This document shows, in pieces, positions 9,363 to 18,336 of a stretch of DNA of 64,000 nucleotides. The stretch covers positions 2,728,001 to 2,792,000 of the forward strand of contig NZ_JAHUBR010000001.1 of assembly GCF_025376885.1 (NCBI RefSeq), read 5' to 3'. A program made the position numbers and the translations under genes. Position 1 is the stretch's first letter. Every line of letters starts with the position of its first letter. A model generated the notes under the pieces. That model had not been told where the DNA came from and ran no database searches. It saw nothing but the letters and a program-made list of their open reading frames with translations. The DNA is from Pseudoruegeria sp. SHC-113 (GTDB lineage Bacteria; Pseudomonadota; Alphaproteobacteria; Rhodobacterales; Rhodobacteraceae).

Positions 9363-10511
9363 CTAGCGCGGCGGGGTGACCATCCCCGCCGTTGCGCGCC
9401 AGAACTGCAGGATCTCACTGCTGAGATCCACATCGCACATGCCGGAGGCGCAGGGCGGCTGATTGCCCCCCCACCCCGGCCAATCGTGCCCCCCATCCAC
9501 CGTTGTCAGAACCGCCACCGGTGCACCGCCTTCTGACGGCAGGTAATCGCTGCGCACTGTCATGGTTTGATCGCCGCCCGCCCCGGCCCCAAGATCCGGG
9601 TACAGGCTTTCGATCCGGCGCGGCTGGGTCTGGTTGAATGCCGCCAGCCAATCCTCGGTGCGGCGGCGCTGGCTCGTGAGGTCGAAATTCCCGCGCTCCC
9701 GCCCGATCGGATTGAAGAGCACACAGCGCATCGCGATGTAGATACTGCCCGGCTCCGCACAGCGCGGATGGCGCTGCAGCTCGGCCACGATCTCCTCCAC
9801 CGGCAGGGCGAATTTATCCGCTGTGCCCATGTGAAACAGGAAAGGCCGCTTCACGTCCCGGTTCGGCCCGAAGCGCGCGGGGCTCGCGTGCCCGGCCTCC
9901 ACCGCGCGCATCTTGGCCGCGTTCACTCCCATGCCAGCGGCGGCAAAGCCTTTGAACCGCGCAGCCAGTGGCGCGGTGAGATAGAGCTGGAACACAAACC
10001 CCGCCCCGGCGGAGAAGCCCGCCGCATAGAAGCCCTGCACGTCGCGCTCGGCCTCGGTGGCGTCCATCAGCGCTTCCACGAAGGCGAGATCGGAAAAGCC
10101 CGTGCCGCCCGCGCAGCCGTAGGGCGCAGCGAGCCCGGCCCAATCCTGCGCCTGAAAGCCGATCTGCCGCCAGATCGACGAGCAGACGCCATCCTCTCCC
10201 ACCTCGCGCGCATCCGGCACGATCAGGATCAGCCCCGCCTCGGTGTTGTAGCGCCAGAGGTTCACCATCGCCTCCGCCCCCGCGCCTGCCCCGTGGAAGG
10301 CGATGAGCGCGGGCAGGCTGCCGCCCTGATCGGGGATATGGCGGCAATAGCGGCGCGGCGCGCCCTCAACCGTGATTTCGCAGGCTTCAAAGGCGGTGGA
10401 GGGGCATGAGAACTCCGCCGGATCGGGCGGCGTACAGGCCTGCGCCCAGCCCTGCGACGGCAGAAGCGCCAGAGCGGCGAAGAGGAAGAAGCGAAAGGCG
10501 GCGCGGGTCAT
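9363..10511 (-). CDS. Secreted alpha/beta-hydrolase, polyhydroxybutyrate-depolymerase / LpqC-like esterase
   Basis: The 382-residue protein starts with a Sec signal peptide (MTRAAFRFFLFAALALLPSQ, cleavage near AQA-C). The fold is recognised from ALIAFHGAGAGAEAM (oxyanion loop), the nucleophile elbow GFSAG (Ser167) and GGHDWPGW, which holds the catalytic His. This set is typical of the extracellular PHB-depolymerase / feruloyl-esterase-like LpqC family. Several cysteines (CTPPD, CPSTAFEAC, CAEPG, CASGMC) suggest disulfides after export. It is the last of four minus-strand genes (nadE, mgtE, DUF1801, this) and converges on the MBL gene with only 10 bp between stops. Confidence 0.82.
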   Translation of the reverse strand: MTRAAFRFFLFAALALLPSQGWAQACTPPDPAEFSCPSTAFEACEITVEGAPRRYCRHIPDQGGSLPALIAFHGAGAGAEAMVNLWRYNTEAGLILIVPDAREVGEDGVCSSIWRQIGFQAQDWAGLAAPYGCAGGTGFSDLAFVEALMDATEAERDVQGFYAAGFSAGAGFVFQLYLTAPLAARFKGFAAAGMGVNAAKMRAVEAGHASPARFGPNRDVKRPFLFHMGTADKFALPVEEIVAELQRHPRCAEPGSIYIAMRCVLFNPIGRERGNFDLTSQRRRTEDWLAAFNQTQPRRIESLYPDLGAGAGGDQTMTVRSDYLPSEGGAPVAVLTTVDGGHDWPGWGGNQPPCASGMCDVDLSSEILQFWRATAGMVTPPR

Positions 10512-10563
10512 GCCCCTGTGATGGCGCAGGAAGGCAAACAGCCGGTTAATAGCTCGCCGAAAA

Positions 10564-10992
10564 TCACACGGGATGCACTGGCCAGATCGCGCCCAGATCC
10601 TTCAGGCCGGTGGCGATCAGCTCGCGCAGCACGCCCAGATCCACATCCGACAAGCGATTGATATAGAGGCAGGATTTACCTGTCTTGTGCTTACCCAAGC
10701 GGGAAAGCAGATCGGAGTAATCCTGATAGCCGGGCATGATGTAGAGCGACAGCGCGCTCTTGCGTGGCGAGAACCCGGTGGCGAGGAAATCGCCCTCCCG
10801 GCCCGACTCGTAGCGGTAGTGATAACGCCCGTAGCCGATGATGCTCGGGCCCCACATGCGCGGCTCAAAGCCCGTGACCTCGGCAAAAAGCGCCGCCAGC
10901 TGGCGCGCGTCATCGGCACGGCGCTCAGGCGCGACCTGCGCCAGAAACGCCTCCACGCTGGCCTCGGTGGCTTGCGTCTTGTTCTCGGCCAT
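10564..10992 (-). CDS. DUF1801 domain protein
   Basis: The 142-residue protein matches DUF1801 (YdhG-like fold): an N-terminal helix with VEAFLAQVAPERRADDARQL, the signature MWGPSIIGYGRYHYRYESG, then FSPRKSALSLYIMPGY and a C-terminal KSCLYINRLSDVDLGVLREL. Family members are small, mostly uncharacterised cytosolic proteins; no catalytic role can be assigned. It lies 18 bp after mgtE and 52 bp before the esterase on the same strand, consistent with a shared transcript. Confidence 0.8.
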   Translation of the reverse strand: MAENKTQATEASVEAFLAQVAPERRADDARQLAALFAEVTGFEPRMWGPSIIGYGRYHYRYESGREGDFLATGFSPRKSALSLYIMPGYQDYSDLLSRLGKHKTGKSCLYINRLSDVDLGVLRELIATGLKDLGAIWPVHPV

Positions 10993-11010
10993 CGCCGCGC
11001 CTCCCTTCCG

Positions 11011-12429
11011 CTACAGGTAAAGGGTGCTGGCCACGACGAAGAAAATCAAGACACCGAACACATCGTTGGAGGTGGTGATGAAGATCCCCGTGGCCACCGC
11101 CGGATCCTGCCCGAGCGCTTTCAGCACGAAGGGGATCACCGCGCCCAGCGTGCCTGCAAGCAGCGTCACCAGCGTGAGCGCCACCAGCGCGGTGGCGGCC
11201 AAAGCGCCCGCATCAGGGATCGGCAGGAAAAGGCTGACCAGAAGCACCACGAGCCCCGTGACCGCGCCCGCACAAAGCCCGTTCAGCGCCGCGCCCGCCA
11301 TTTCGCGCAGCACACGGTCGCGGAAATCGCCCCGCCACGTGTGGCCCGAGGTGATCGCCTGCACCGAGACCGTGCTGGACTGGATGCCGGAGTTGCCGGC
11401 CGTGCTCATCACCACCGGAATGAACGAGGCCAGAATCGCCGCCTGCGCCAGCACCTCCTCGAAGGAGCCGATCACCATGGCCGCCACGGACGAGCCGATC
11501 AGCCCGCCCAGAAGCCACGGCAGACGGCGTTTGAGGATCGTCAGCGGCCCGTCGAACTGGGTCGAGGCCGGGGCGACGCCGCCCATGACGAGCATATCCT
11601 CCTCCGCTTCTTCGCGCAGGATCTCGGCCAGCTCGCGCGGGGCGACGCCGCCCACCAGCCGCCCGGCGCCATCCACCACGGCAATCGCGTGCAGATGCTG
11701 GGCCTCGGCCAGCCGCAGCACGTCCTCGCGGTCGGCCTCGGCGCTGACGATCATCGGGTCCGGCGTGAGGATCGCGGCTACCTCTGTCTGCGGCGGCGCG
11801 ATCAGCACGTCGCGAAAGCGCAAGGTACCCACGGGGTGGTGCAGATCGTCCACCACGAAGATCATGTCGATCTTGCCGATCTCGCCCGAACGGCGGCGGA
11901 TATCTTCGGTGAGCGCGGCCACGCTCCAATGCAGCGGCACCGCCATCAGCCCGTGGCGCATCACCGTGGCGACGGCGTCCTGCTGGGCCTGCACGGCGTG
12001 GCGCAGGGCTTCGGCCTTCGGGTGGCCGTCGATCAGCTCTTCGGCGAAATCGCGGGGCAGCTCCAGCAGCGTGTCCACCGCTTCATCCATCGGCATCTTG
12101 CGCAGCAGGCTGCGGAACTTGGCGACCGTGGTGGGATCAAACAGAACAGTGTGCAGCTCGGCATCCAGCTCCGAGAGCACCGCAAGGCTCATGTGTTCGG
12201 GCAGCCAGTGAAACAGCCGCCGCGCGCTTTTGGCGCGCAAGGACACGAGCGCGGAAAGCACGTCGGCCGGGTGCCAGCGATCCAGTGCGGTGAGAAGCGG
12301 CGCGCGGTCGTCCGCGCGGATCATCGCCTCGATCCGCTTCACCGTCGCCCGGTTGGCCGCCCGCCCGGCCTCTTGCGCTTCCGAGGCCCAAAGGAGCGGG
12401 GCGGTGGCATCCGTGCGGGCGTCAGGCAT
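11011..12429 (-). CDS. mgtE: Magnesium transporter MgtE
   Basis: The 472-residue protein has the full MgtE layout. A cytosolic helical N-domain (residues 30-140) contains LHTVLFDPTTVAKFRSLLRKMPMDEAVDTLLEL. Two CBS domains (about 140-265) follow, including VVDGAGRLVGGVAPRELAEIL, and then a C-terminal membrane domain with five helices. The pore segments PVVMSTAGNSGIQSS and ATGIFITTSNDVFG are present, the latter carrying the acidic pore residue. The channel admits Mg2+ and is gated by Mg2+ binding to the N and CBS domains. It sits 23 bp after nadE; NadE is itself Mg2+/ATP dependent, but I would not infer a functional link from that alone. Confidence 0.95.
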   Translation of the reverse strand: MPDARTDATAPLLWASEAQEAGRAANRATVKRIEAMIRADDRAPLLTALDRWHPADVLSALVSLRAKSARRLFHWLPEHMSLAVLSELDAELHTVLFDPTTVAKFRSLLRKMPMDEAVDTLLELPRDFAEELIDGHPKAEALRHAVQAQQDAVATVMRHGLMAVPLHWSVAALTEDIRRRSGEIGKIDMIFVVDDLHHPVGTLRFRDVLIAPPQTEVAAILTPDPMIVSAEADREDVLRLAEAQHLHAIAVVDGAGRLVGGVAPRELAEILREEAEEDMLVMGGVAPASTQFDGPLTILKRRLPWLLGGLIGSSVAAMVIGSFEEVLAQAAILASFIPVVMSTAGNSGIQSSTVSVQAITSGHTWRGDFRDRVLREMAGAALNGLCAGAVTGLVVLLVSLFLPIPDAGALAATALVALTLVTLLAGTLGAVIPFVLKALGQDPAVATGIFITTSNDVFGVLIFFVVASTLYL

Positions 12430-12452
12430 GGCGAGGCTTCCTCAGGGGCGCG

Positions 12453-14111
12453 TCAGCTGTTGTCGCGCCAGCGGTTGACGATCGGGTAGCGGCGATCCAG
12501 CCAGAAGGCGCGCGGGGTGAGACGCGTGCCGGGGGCGGACTGGAAGCGTTTGTACTCGGAGATGTAGATCAGATGCTCCACGCGCTTCACCGTGTCGCGC
12601 TCAAAGCCTGCGGCGACGCAATCGGCCACGCTGGCTTCCTCGTCGATCAGCATCGTCAGGATCGCATCCAACACCTCGTAAGGCGGCAGGCTGTCTTCGT
12701 CCTTCTGATCTTCGCGCAGCTCGGCACTGGGGGGCTTGTCGATCACGCGCGGGGTGATGACCTCCCCTTCAGGGCCCTTCATCCACGGCCGGTGGTTGGC
12801 GTTGCGCCAGCGGCAGGTCTCAAAAACGCGCGTCTTGTAGAGATCCTTGATCGGGTTGTAGCCGCCGTTCATGTCGCCATAGATCGTGGCATAGCCCACG
12901 GCGACCTCGCTCTTGTTGCCCGTCGTCAGCAGCATGGCGCCGAACTTGTTGGACATCGCCATCAGCAGCAGCCCGCGCAGGCGGGACTGGATGTTTTCCT
13001 CGGTGATGTCGGCTTTCGTGCCCTCAAACAGCGGCGCGAGCGTGTTGGTGACGGCAGCGCGGCTTTCGGTGATCGGCACGTAATCGTAGTGGCAGCCCAG
13101 CGCCTTGGCGATGATCTCGGCATCTTCCAGCGAGGCTTGCGAGGTGTATTCAGACGGCAGCATCACACAGCGCACGTTTTCCGCGCCCAGCGCGTCCACG
13201 GCGATGGTGGCTACAAGGGCGCTGTCGATCCCGCCGGAAAGCCCCAGCAGCACCTTGCCGAAGCCTGTCTTGCGGCAGTAATCGCGCAAGGACTCCACCA
13301 TGCAGCGATAATCCTGCTCCCAGGCGTCGGGCTGATGAGCCTTCGCACCCTCTTGCGCGCGCCAGCCTTCCGGCGTGCGCACAAGATCCACCGTGGCCAA
13401 CTCTTCCTCGAAGGGCGGCAGGATCATCGCCATCTCGCCGCCCGGGTTCAGCACGAAGCTTGCACCGTCAAACACCTGATCGTCCTGCCCGCCGACCATG
13501 TTGAGGTAGATCAGCGGCAGGCCGGTTTCGACAACGCGGGCCACCATGTGATTGAGCCGGGTTTCCAGCTTGCCCCGGTAATAGGGTGAACCGTTGGGCA
13601 CCAGCAGGAACTCAGCGCCGGTCTCGGCCAGCGTCTCGGAGACATCCTCGTGCCAGGCATCCTCGCAGACGGGCGTGCCGATGCGGGTGTTGCCTACGCT
13701 GTAGGGGCCGCCGAGGGGGCCGCTGTTATAAAGGCGCACCTCGTCGAAGACGGTTTCATTGGGCAGGTGGTGCTTGAGCACGCGGCTGCGGATCTTGCCG
13801 CCTTTCAGGATGTAATAGGCGTTGAAAAGCTGCCCGTCCTCGAACCACGGCCCGCCGATGCCCATGGCGGGGCCGTCGGCGCATTCTTCGGCCAGCACCT
13901 CGATATGCGCGATGGCGTCGGTGAAAAAGGCCGGTTTGCGCACCAGATCCTGCGTGTTGTAGCCGGTGATGAACATCTCAGGCAGGGCGACCATATCGGC
14001 CCCCGCGAACCGGGCCTCCTGCCAGGCCGCCTTGGCGCGGGCGGCATTGCCAGCCAGATCGCCCAGCGTCGGGTTCAGCTGCGCAAGGGTCAGGCGAAAA
14101 CGGTCACTCAT
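12453..14111 (-). CDS. nadE: Glutamine-dependent NAD+ synthetase
   Basis: NadE converts nicotinate adenine dinucleotide to NAD+ using ATP and glutamine. The 552-residue protein has an N-terminal nitrilase-type glutaminase domain with the Glu-Lys-Cys triad (Glu45 in LPEMF, Lys113 in LKHHLPN, Cys149 in PVCEDAW). The C-terminal synthetase domain carries the PP-loop LSGGIDSAL near residue 290 and the later motif NKSEVAVGYATIYGDM. Length and order are those of the two-domain bacterial enzyme. It is divergent from the MORN gene across about 200 bp and is the first gene of a minus-strand run with mgtE. Confidence 0.97.
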   Translation of the reverse strand: MSDRFRLTLAQLNPTLGDLAGNAARAKAAWQEARFAGADMVALPEMFITGYNTQDLVRKPAFFTDAIAHIEVLAEECADGPAMGIGGPWFEDGQLFNAYYILKGGKIRSRVLKHHLPNETVFDEVRLYNSGPLGGPYSVGNTRIGTPVCEDAWHEDVSETLAETGAEFLLVPNGSPYYRGKLETRLNHMVARVVETGLPLIYLNMVGGQDDQVFDGASFVLNPGGEMAMILPPFEEELATVDLVRTPEGWRAQEGAKAHQPDAWEQDYRCMVESLRDYCRKTGFGKVLLGLSGGIDSALVATIAVDALGAENVRCVMLPSEYTSQASLEDAEIIAKALGCHYDYVPITESRAAVTNTLAPLFEGTKADITEENIQSRLRGLLLMAMSNKFGAMLLTTGNKSEVAVGYATIYGDMNGGYNPIKDLYKTRVFETCRWRNANHRPWMKGPEGEVITPRVIDKPPSAELREDQKDEDSLPPYEVLDAILTMLIDEEASVADCVAAGFERDTVKRVEHLIYISEYKRFQSAPGTRLTPRAFWLDRRYPIVNRWRDNS

Positions 14112-14318
14112 GGCGCGGTCGCTCCTGCAGGGGGCCTTGGTTCTTCATCTGCCCCCGTCTTTACCAGACTGACCGGCAAGGGAAAGCCGCATCCGCCCCG
14201 CGTGCGCAAAAGCCGTTGTCAGCCCCCGTGGGCTCCTTTACCTTTTGCCGCAAACAGCGCCCGTCAGGCCGAAAAGGCCAATCGGGCAGCACAATGCGAA
14301 CAGGCCAAGGGGGCTGAC

Positions 14319-15848
14319 GTGCAGTTCAGACACGCAGGAAAACGCGCCGCGACAGGCGCAATCACGCAGGCTGTGATGGGGGCCGCGACGGCGATTGCGC
14401 TCGTGCTCGCCACACCGGGCGCGGCGCTCGCACAGACGGCGGGCGAAGGCCCGGTGGTGACGAAGCAATACGAAGATGGCGGGGTGTATGAAGGCACCTT
14501 CCGCAATGGCAAGCAGCACGGGCAAGGCAGTTATCGCCTGCCCAACGGCTATGAATACGAAGGCGAATGGCAGGACGGCGAGATCCGCGGCCAGGGCCGG
14601 GCGAAGTTCCCCAATGGCTCGATCTATGTCGGCGCTTTCGCCGACGGCAAACCCGAGGGCGTCGGCAAGATCACCTTCGCCGATGGCGGCACCTATGAAG
14701 GCGACTGGACGGACGGGCGCATCGAGGGCAACGGCATCGCCACCTACGCCAACGGCGTGGTCTATGAAGGCGGCTTCCGAAATGCGCTGCACCACGGGCT
14801 CGGCGTGATGAAAAGCCCCAACGGCTACATCTACGAGGGCGATTGGGTGGACGGCGTGAAGGAAGGCACCGGCCTGATCACCTACCCCGATGGCGCGATC
14901 TACGAAGGCACGATGATCGCTGGCAAGCGCGAGGGCACCGGCAAGCTGACGATGCCCGACGGGCTCGTTTACGAAGGCGATTGGCTGGATGGCCAGATCG
15001 ACGGCAAGGGCAAGCTTCTGCAGATCAACGGCGATGTCTATGAGGGCGAGTTCGTCGCCGGGCAGCGCCATGGGCAGGGCAAAGTGACCTATGCCAACAG
15101 CGACGTCTACGAGGGCAGCTTCCAGAACGACAAGCGCCACGGGCAAGGCACGTTCACCGGCACCGACGGCTACCGCTATGTCGGCGGCTGGACGGACGGC
15201 CGCATCGAGGGCACGGGCGAGGTCACCTACCCCGATGGCTCCATCTACGTGGGCACTTTCGTGAACGATCTGGCCGATGGCACCGGCAAGATCACCTACC
15301 CGGATGGCAACACCTATGAAGGCGCGTGGAAAGCCGGGGTGATCGAAGGCAAGGGCGTGGCGCGCTACACCAACGGGCTGGTTTACGAGGGCGAATTCGC
15401 CAACGCGAAAAACCACGGTCAGGGCGTGATGACCTACCCCGACGGCTACCGCTACGAGGGCGAATGGTTTGACGGCCAGCGCCACGGCGAGGGTGTGGCC
15501 ACCTATGCCGATGGCACCGTCTATACCGGCACCTTCAAGGCCGGTCAGCGCGAAGGCACCGGCAGCATCGTGATGCCCGACGGCTTCCGCTACGAGGGCG
15601 AGTGGTCCGGCGGTGAGATCGACGGGCGCGGCGTGGCGACCTATGCCAATGGCGATGTCTACGAGGGCATGTTCAAGGCCGGCAAACGTCAGGGCGAAGG
15701 CACCATGCGCTTTGCCACCGGCCAGCGCCAGAGTGGCTCCTGGGAAGGTGGCGCCTTCACCGATGGGGAGACGACGTTCCCGTCCGGCGAAGGGGAAGCA
15801 CCAGCCTCCGAGGCCGCGCCTGCGCAAGAAGGGTCTGACGGAAACTAA
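14319..15848 (+). CDS. Secreted protein made of 18 MORN repeats
   Basis: The GTG at 14319, with AAGGGGG 5 nt upstream, gives a 509-residue protein. A 38-39-residue signal peptide (ATAIALVLATPGAALAQ) is followed by 18 consecutive 23-residue MORN repeats (residues 55-468; consensus YEGxFxxGxxxGxGxxxxPDG) and a short acidic tail. The frame stays open another 220 codons upstream, but that part is antisense to nadE. MORN arrays form elongated beta-solenoids that bind lipids or proteins; function here is unknown. Odd-position repeats carry Phe and even ones Trp at the seventh residue, and the phase breaks between repeats 9 and 10. Repeats 1-9 align with 10-18, pointing to an internal duplication. 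The gene stands alone, with a strong hairpin after it. Confidence 0.88.
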   Translation: MQFRHAGKRAATGAITQAVMGAATAIALVLATPGAALAQTAGEGPVVTKQYEDGGVYEGTFRNGKQHGQGSYRLPNGYEYEGEWQDGEIRGQGRAKFPNGSIYVGAFADGKPEGVGKITFADGGTYEGDWTDGRIEGNGIATYANGVVYEGGFRNALHHGLGVMKSPNGYIYEGDWVDGVKEGTGLITYPDGAIYEGTMIAGKREGTGKLTMPDGLVYEGDWLDGQIDGKGKLLQINGDVYEGEFVAGQRHGQGKVTYANSDVYEGSFQNDKRHGQGTFTGTDGYRYVGGWTDGRIEGTGEVTYPDGSIYVGTFVNDLADGTGKITYPDGNTYEGAWKAGVIEGKGVARYTNGLVYEGEFANAKNHGQGVMTYPDGYRYEGEWFDGQRHGEGVATYADGTVYTGTFKAGQREGTGSIVMPDGFRYEGEWSGGEIDGRGVATYANGDVYEGMFKAGKRQGEGTMRFATGQRQSGSWEGGAFTDGETTFPSGEGEAPASEAAPAQEGSDGN

Positions 15849-15869
15849 CGTCCAGATTCAAATTGGTAA

Positions 15870-15935
15870 GGGCAGCCTCCGTCCGAGGGCGTGGGGCTAA
15901 AAGCCCCCGCCCGTGGGGGCGGACGGGGGCTGCCC
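15870..15935. terminator. Large branched hairpin between convergent genes
   Basis: Outer arms GGGCAGCCTCCGTCC and GGACGGGGGCTGCCC pair over 15 bp (one U-G wobble). Inside, GGGCG-T-GGGGCT pairs with AGCCCC-C-GCCC around an AAA loop. It sits between the MORN gene and the converging photolyase gene and probably ends both transcripts. There is no long T-run, so it may act as a Rho-dependent end or an RNA-stabilising structure. A similar GGGCAGC/GCTGCCC stem occurs at 63805-63842. Confidence 0.55.
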
Positions 15936-16011
15936 GGCGTGCCGCCGGGCGATCCGATTAAAATCTACTGAGTGAAACGAGGTGCCGCAGCTTTCTACGC
16001 GCCAAGAAGCG

Positions 16012-17553
16012 TTAAACCACCTCACCCGCCGCCAGCCGCGCGAGCAGCGCATCGCCTTCTTCCAGCACCTGCGCGCAATGGGCGTCGTCCATCCTGTCCC
16101 ACGTGCGATACATCTGCCCCATGCGCGGGTTTCCGGCAAACCGCTCCCGGTGGCGGTTCAGGAAGTGCCAGTAGAGCAGGTTGAACGGGCAGGCCCCCTC
16201 CCCCTTCTTCGCCTTCACATCATAGGCGCAGCCCTTGCAGTAATCCGACATCCTGTCGATGTAGGCCCCGGAGGAGACATAGGGCTTGCTGCCCACCACG
16301 CCGCCATCGGCAAATTGTGACATCCCCAGCGTGTTGGGGGCCTCCACCCACTCAAACGCATCGGCGTAGACGGCCAGATACCATTCATGCACCTGCGCCG
16401 GATCGACGCCCGCCAGCAGGGCGAAATTGCCCGTCACCATCAACCGCTGGATGTGGTGGGCGTAGGCCTCGCGCTCCGTCTGGGCAACGGCGGCCTTGAG
16501 GCAGGCCATCTGCGTCTCGCCGCCCCAATAGGCGGCGGGCAGATCGCCCCCCTGTCCCAGCACATTGCGCGCCACGTAGCCCGGGCCTTCAAGGAAATAG
16601 ACGCCGCGCACGAACTCTCGCCAGCCGAGGATCTGGCGGATGAAGCCCTCCACACTGTTCAGAGGGGCGCGGCCCGCACTGTATTCGCGTTCCGCCGCGC
16701 GGCAGACCGCCAGCGGATCCAGCAGGCCGACGTTGAGGTAAAGCCCGATCATCGCGTGGTTGAGGAAGGGATCTCCGGTGAGCATCGCATCCTGCGTCTC
16801 GCCAAAGCCCGGCAGGCCGTGGGTCAGAAAATGCGCCAGAGCTTCCTCGGCCTGCTGCGCATCGGTGGCGAACCAGAAATCCTCCAGCGAGCCGAAATTG
16901 CCGGAAAAACGTTCGTTCACCAGATCCAGAACCGCGCGCGTCGCCGCATCCGGCGCAAAACGCTTGGGGCCTTGCCGGAACATATCTGGCTTGGCGGGCT
17001 TGCGGTTGTCGTGATCGAAGTTCCACTTCCCGCCAACGGGCTTGTCGCCCTCCATCAAGAGGCCCGTTTCGCGTCGCATCTCGCGGTAGAAATACTCCAT
17101 CCGCAGGCTCTTGCGCCCGTCTGCCCATGCGGCAAAGCGGCTTTGGGCGCAGATGAACCGGTCATCCTCCAGCATCTGCAGATCGAGCGGCATCTCTTGC
17201 AAGGCCTCGATCAGGCGCCATTCGCCGGGCCGTGTGGCGATGACCGCGCTTGCGCTTTCGGCCTGCGCCGCCGCCAACAGGGCTTCTGGGATCGAGGCAA
17301 CGGGATCGTCAGCGTCCAGCGCCGTGTACCGCACGCGCCAGCCGTCCTTTTCCAAGGCTTCGGCGAACTTGCGCATGGCAGCGAAGATAAAGGCGATCTT
17401 CTTGGGGTGATGCGGCACGTAGTCCGTTTCCGCCGCGACTTCCGCCATCACCACCACGTCCCGTGCTTTGTCGGCCGCTTTCAAGGCCGCCACGTTGGGC
17501 GTGAGCTGATCGCCCAGCACCAAGACAAGGCGCGGTTTCTGAGGCGCGCTCAC
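16012..17553 (-). CDS. FeS-containing (6-4) photolyase / bacterial cryptochrome, PhrB type
   Basis: The 513-residue protein belongs to the deoxyribodipyrimidine photolyase-related family (FeS-BCP), flavoproteins that repair (6-4) photoproducts with light. It opens with RLVLVLGDQLTPN, the usual N-terminal strand. Four cysteines sit at 351, 439, 442 and 455 (YCKGC, then ACPFN). Agrobacterium PhrB binds its 4Fe-4S cluster through Cys350, 438, 441 and 454, so spacing and numbering agree almost exactly. The chosen start is the GTG that overlaps the stop of the upstream dehydrogenase gene (GTGA), implying translational coupling. A start a few codons earlier is possible. Confidence 0.92.
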   Translation of the reverse strand: MSAPQKPRLVLVLGDQLTPNVAALKAADKARDVVVMAEVAAETDYVPHHPKKIAFIFAAMRKFAEALEKDGWRVRYTALDADDPVASIPEALLAAAQAESASAVIATRPGEWRLIEALQEMPLDLQMLEDDRFICAQSRFAAWADGRKSLRMEYFYREMRRETGLLMEGDKPVGGKWNFDHDNRKPAKPDMFRQGPKRFAPDAATRAVLDLVNERFSGNFGSLEDFWFATDAQQAEEALAHFLTHGLPGFGETQDAMLTGDPFLNHAMIGLYLNVGLLDPLAVCRAAEREYSAGRAPLNSVEGFIRQILGWREFVRGVYFLEGPGYVARNVLGQGGDLPAAYWGGETQMACLKAAVAQTEREAYAHHIQRLMVTGNFALLAGVDPAQVHEWYLAVYADAFEWVEAPNTLGMSQFADGGVVGSKPYVSSGAYIDRMSDYCKGCAYDVKAKKGEGACPFNLLYWHFLNRHRERFAGNPRMGQMYRTWDRMDDAHCAQVLEEGDALLARLAAGEVV

Positions 17554-18215
17554 CACGGGATCTCCTTCCCGGCCCAATCGCGGAAGCAGCCGGTATCGGC
17601 AGGCGTCAGCCCATCGAGCACCGACAGCAAATGCGCCGCGCTCTCTGCGGCGGGCACTGCCGGATGGCGAGTTCGATAGTCGGCGGTGAAATCGGTGGCC
17701 ACGGTGCCCGGATGCAGGGCGCAGATCGTGGCCTGCTTATGGGTGCGCGCCACTTCGATCGCGGCGGTGCGCAGCATCTGGTTCAGCGCCGCCTTGGAGG
17801 CGCGGTAGCCGTACCAGCCGCCCAGATGATTGTCGCCAATAGAGCCGACGCGGGCCGAAAGGGCCGCGAACTGCCAGGGCGCGTTGCGTGGCTGGCGTGG
17901 AAGCAGGTGCTTGAGCAGCAGCAGCGGGCCGATGGCATTGACGGCGTAGAGCTGGGCCAGCGCCTGCGGCTCGACCGCGCGAAGGGATTTCTCCGGCGCG
18001 CTGCCCTCAGGCGCGAGCTGGCCGACCGTGCAGAGGATGCGGTCAAACGCGCCGTCAACGCCCTCCAGCAACCGCGCGATGCTGGCCTCATCTGTCACGT
18101 CCAGCCCATCGGCGCTTCGGCTCAATCCAACCACCTCTGCTCCTGCCGCCGTGCTGGCCTGCGCCAGCGCCGCGCCGATGCCGCCTGATGCGCCGATGAT
18201 CAGCACCCGTTTCAT
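17550..18215 (-). CDS. Short-chain dehydrogenase/reductase, CsgA (C-factor)-like
   Basis: The 221-residue protein has the SDR cofactor loop GASGGIGAAL at residues 8-17. The active-site pattern is a Ser in ALSARVGSIGD with Tyr/Lys in GYRASKAALNQM, followed by the family LHPGTVATDFT segment. It resembles the C-factor / CsgA-type SDRs often found beside photolyase genes in marine bacteria. It is followed directly, with a 4-bp overlap, by the (6-4) photolyase gene. The substrate is unknown. Confidence 0.88.
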   Translation of the reverse strand: MKRVLIIGASGGIGAALAQASTAAGAEVVGLSRSADGLDVTDEASIARLLEGVDGAFDRILCTVGQLAPEGSAPEKSLRAVEPQALAQLYAVNAIGPLLLLKHLLPRQPRNAPWQFAALSARVGSIGDNHLGGWYGYRASKAALNQMLRTAAIEVARTHKQATICALHPGTVATDFTADYRTRHPAVPAAESAAHLLSVLDGLTPADTGCFRDWAGKEIPW

Positions 18216-18322
18216 GCCGTGTCTCCCACTCCATTGCGGTCTTCCGGAGGTAAACCGCTCAAGCCCCGCGTCAATTTCCGCCGATGCGCCCGTTTGGGGC
18301 TTTCCTTTCCGTCAGCCGCGCG

Positions 18323-18336
18323 TATTATCCGCCGCC
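18323..18336 (+). promoter_or_regulatory. -10 element and transcription start region of the leuA leader
   Basis: TATTAT at 18323-18328 is followed by CCGCCGCC and then the leader ATG. That spacing places transcription initiation at or next to the ATG, a leaderless arrangement. The matching -35 region (around 18300) is poor, so support is partial. Confidence 0.4.

Noticed and set aside
13650-14318. N-terminal extension of the MORN frame
   Set aside because: It is antisense to nadE and lacks MORN repeats; the GTG at 14319 has a ribosome site and opens a proper signal peptide.
14481-15722. 69-bp periodic DNA considered as a satellite or CRISPR-like array
   Set aside because: The period equals 23 codons of MORN repeats in an intact frame; units diverge at the DNA level and there are no spacers.
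14238-15827. 529-codon minus-strand frame across the MORN gene, with periodic sequence
   Set aside because: Its periodicity is the antisense image of the 69-bp MORN repeats; no start site, signal or family match.
18028-18336. Upstream extension of the leuA leader ORF to 134 codons
   Set aside because: The extension is antisense to the SDR gene and has no start signal; only the last 31 codons carry the leader features.
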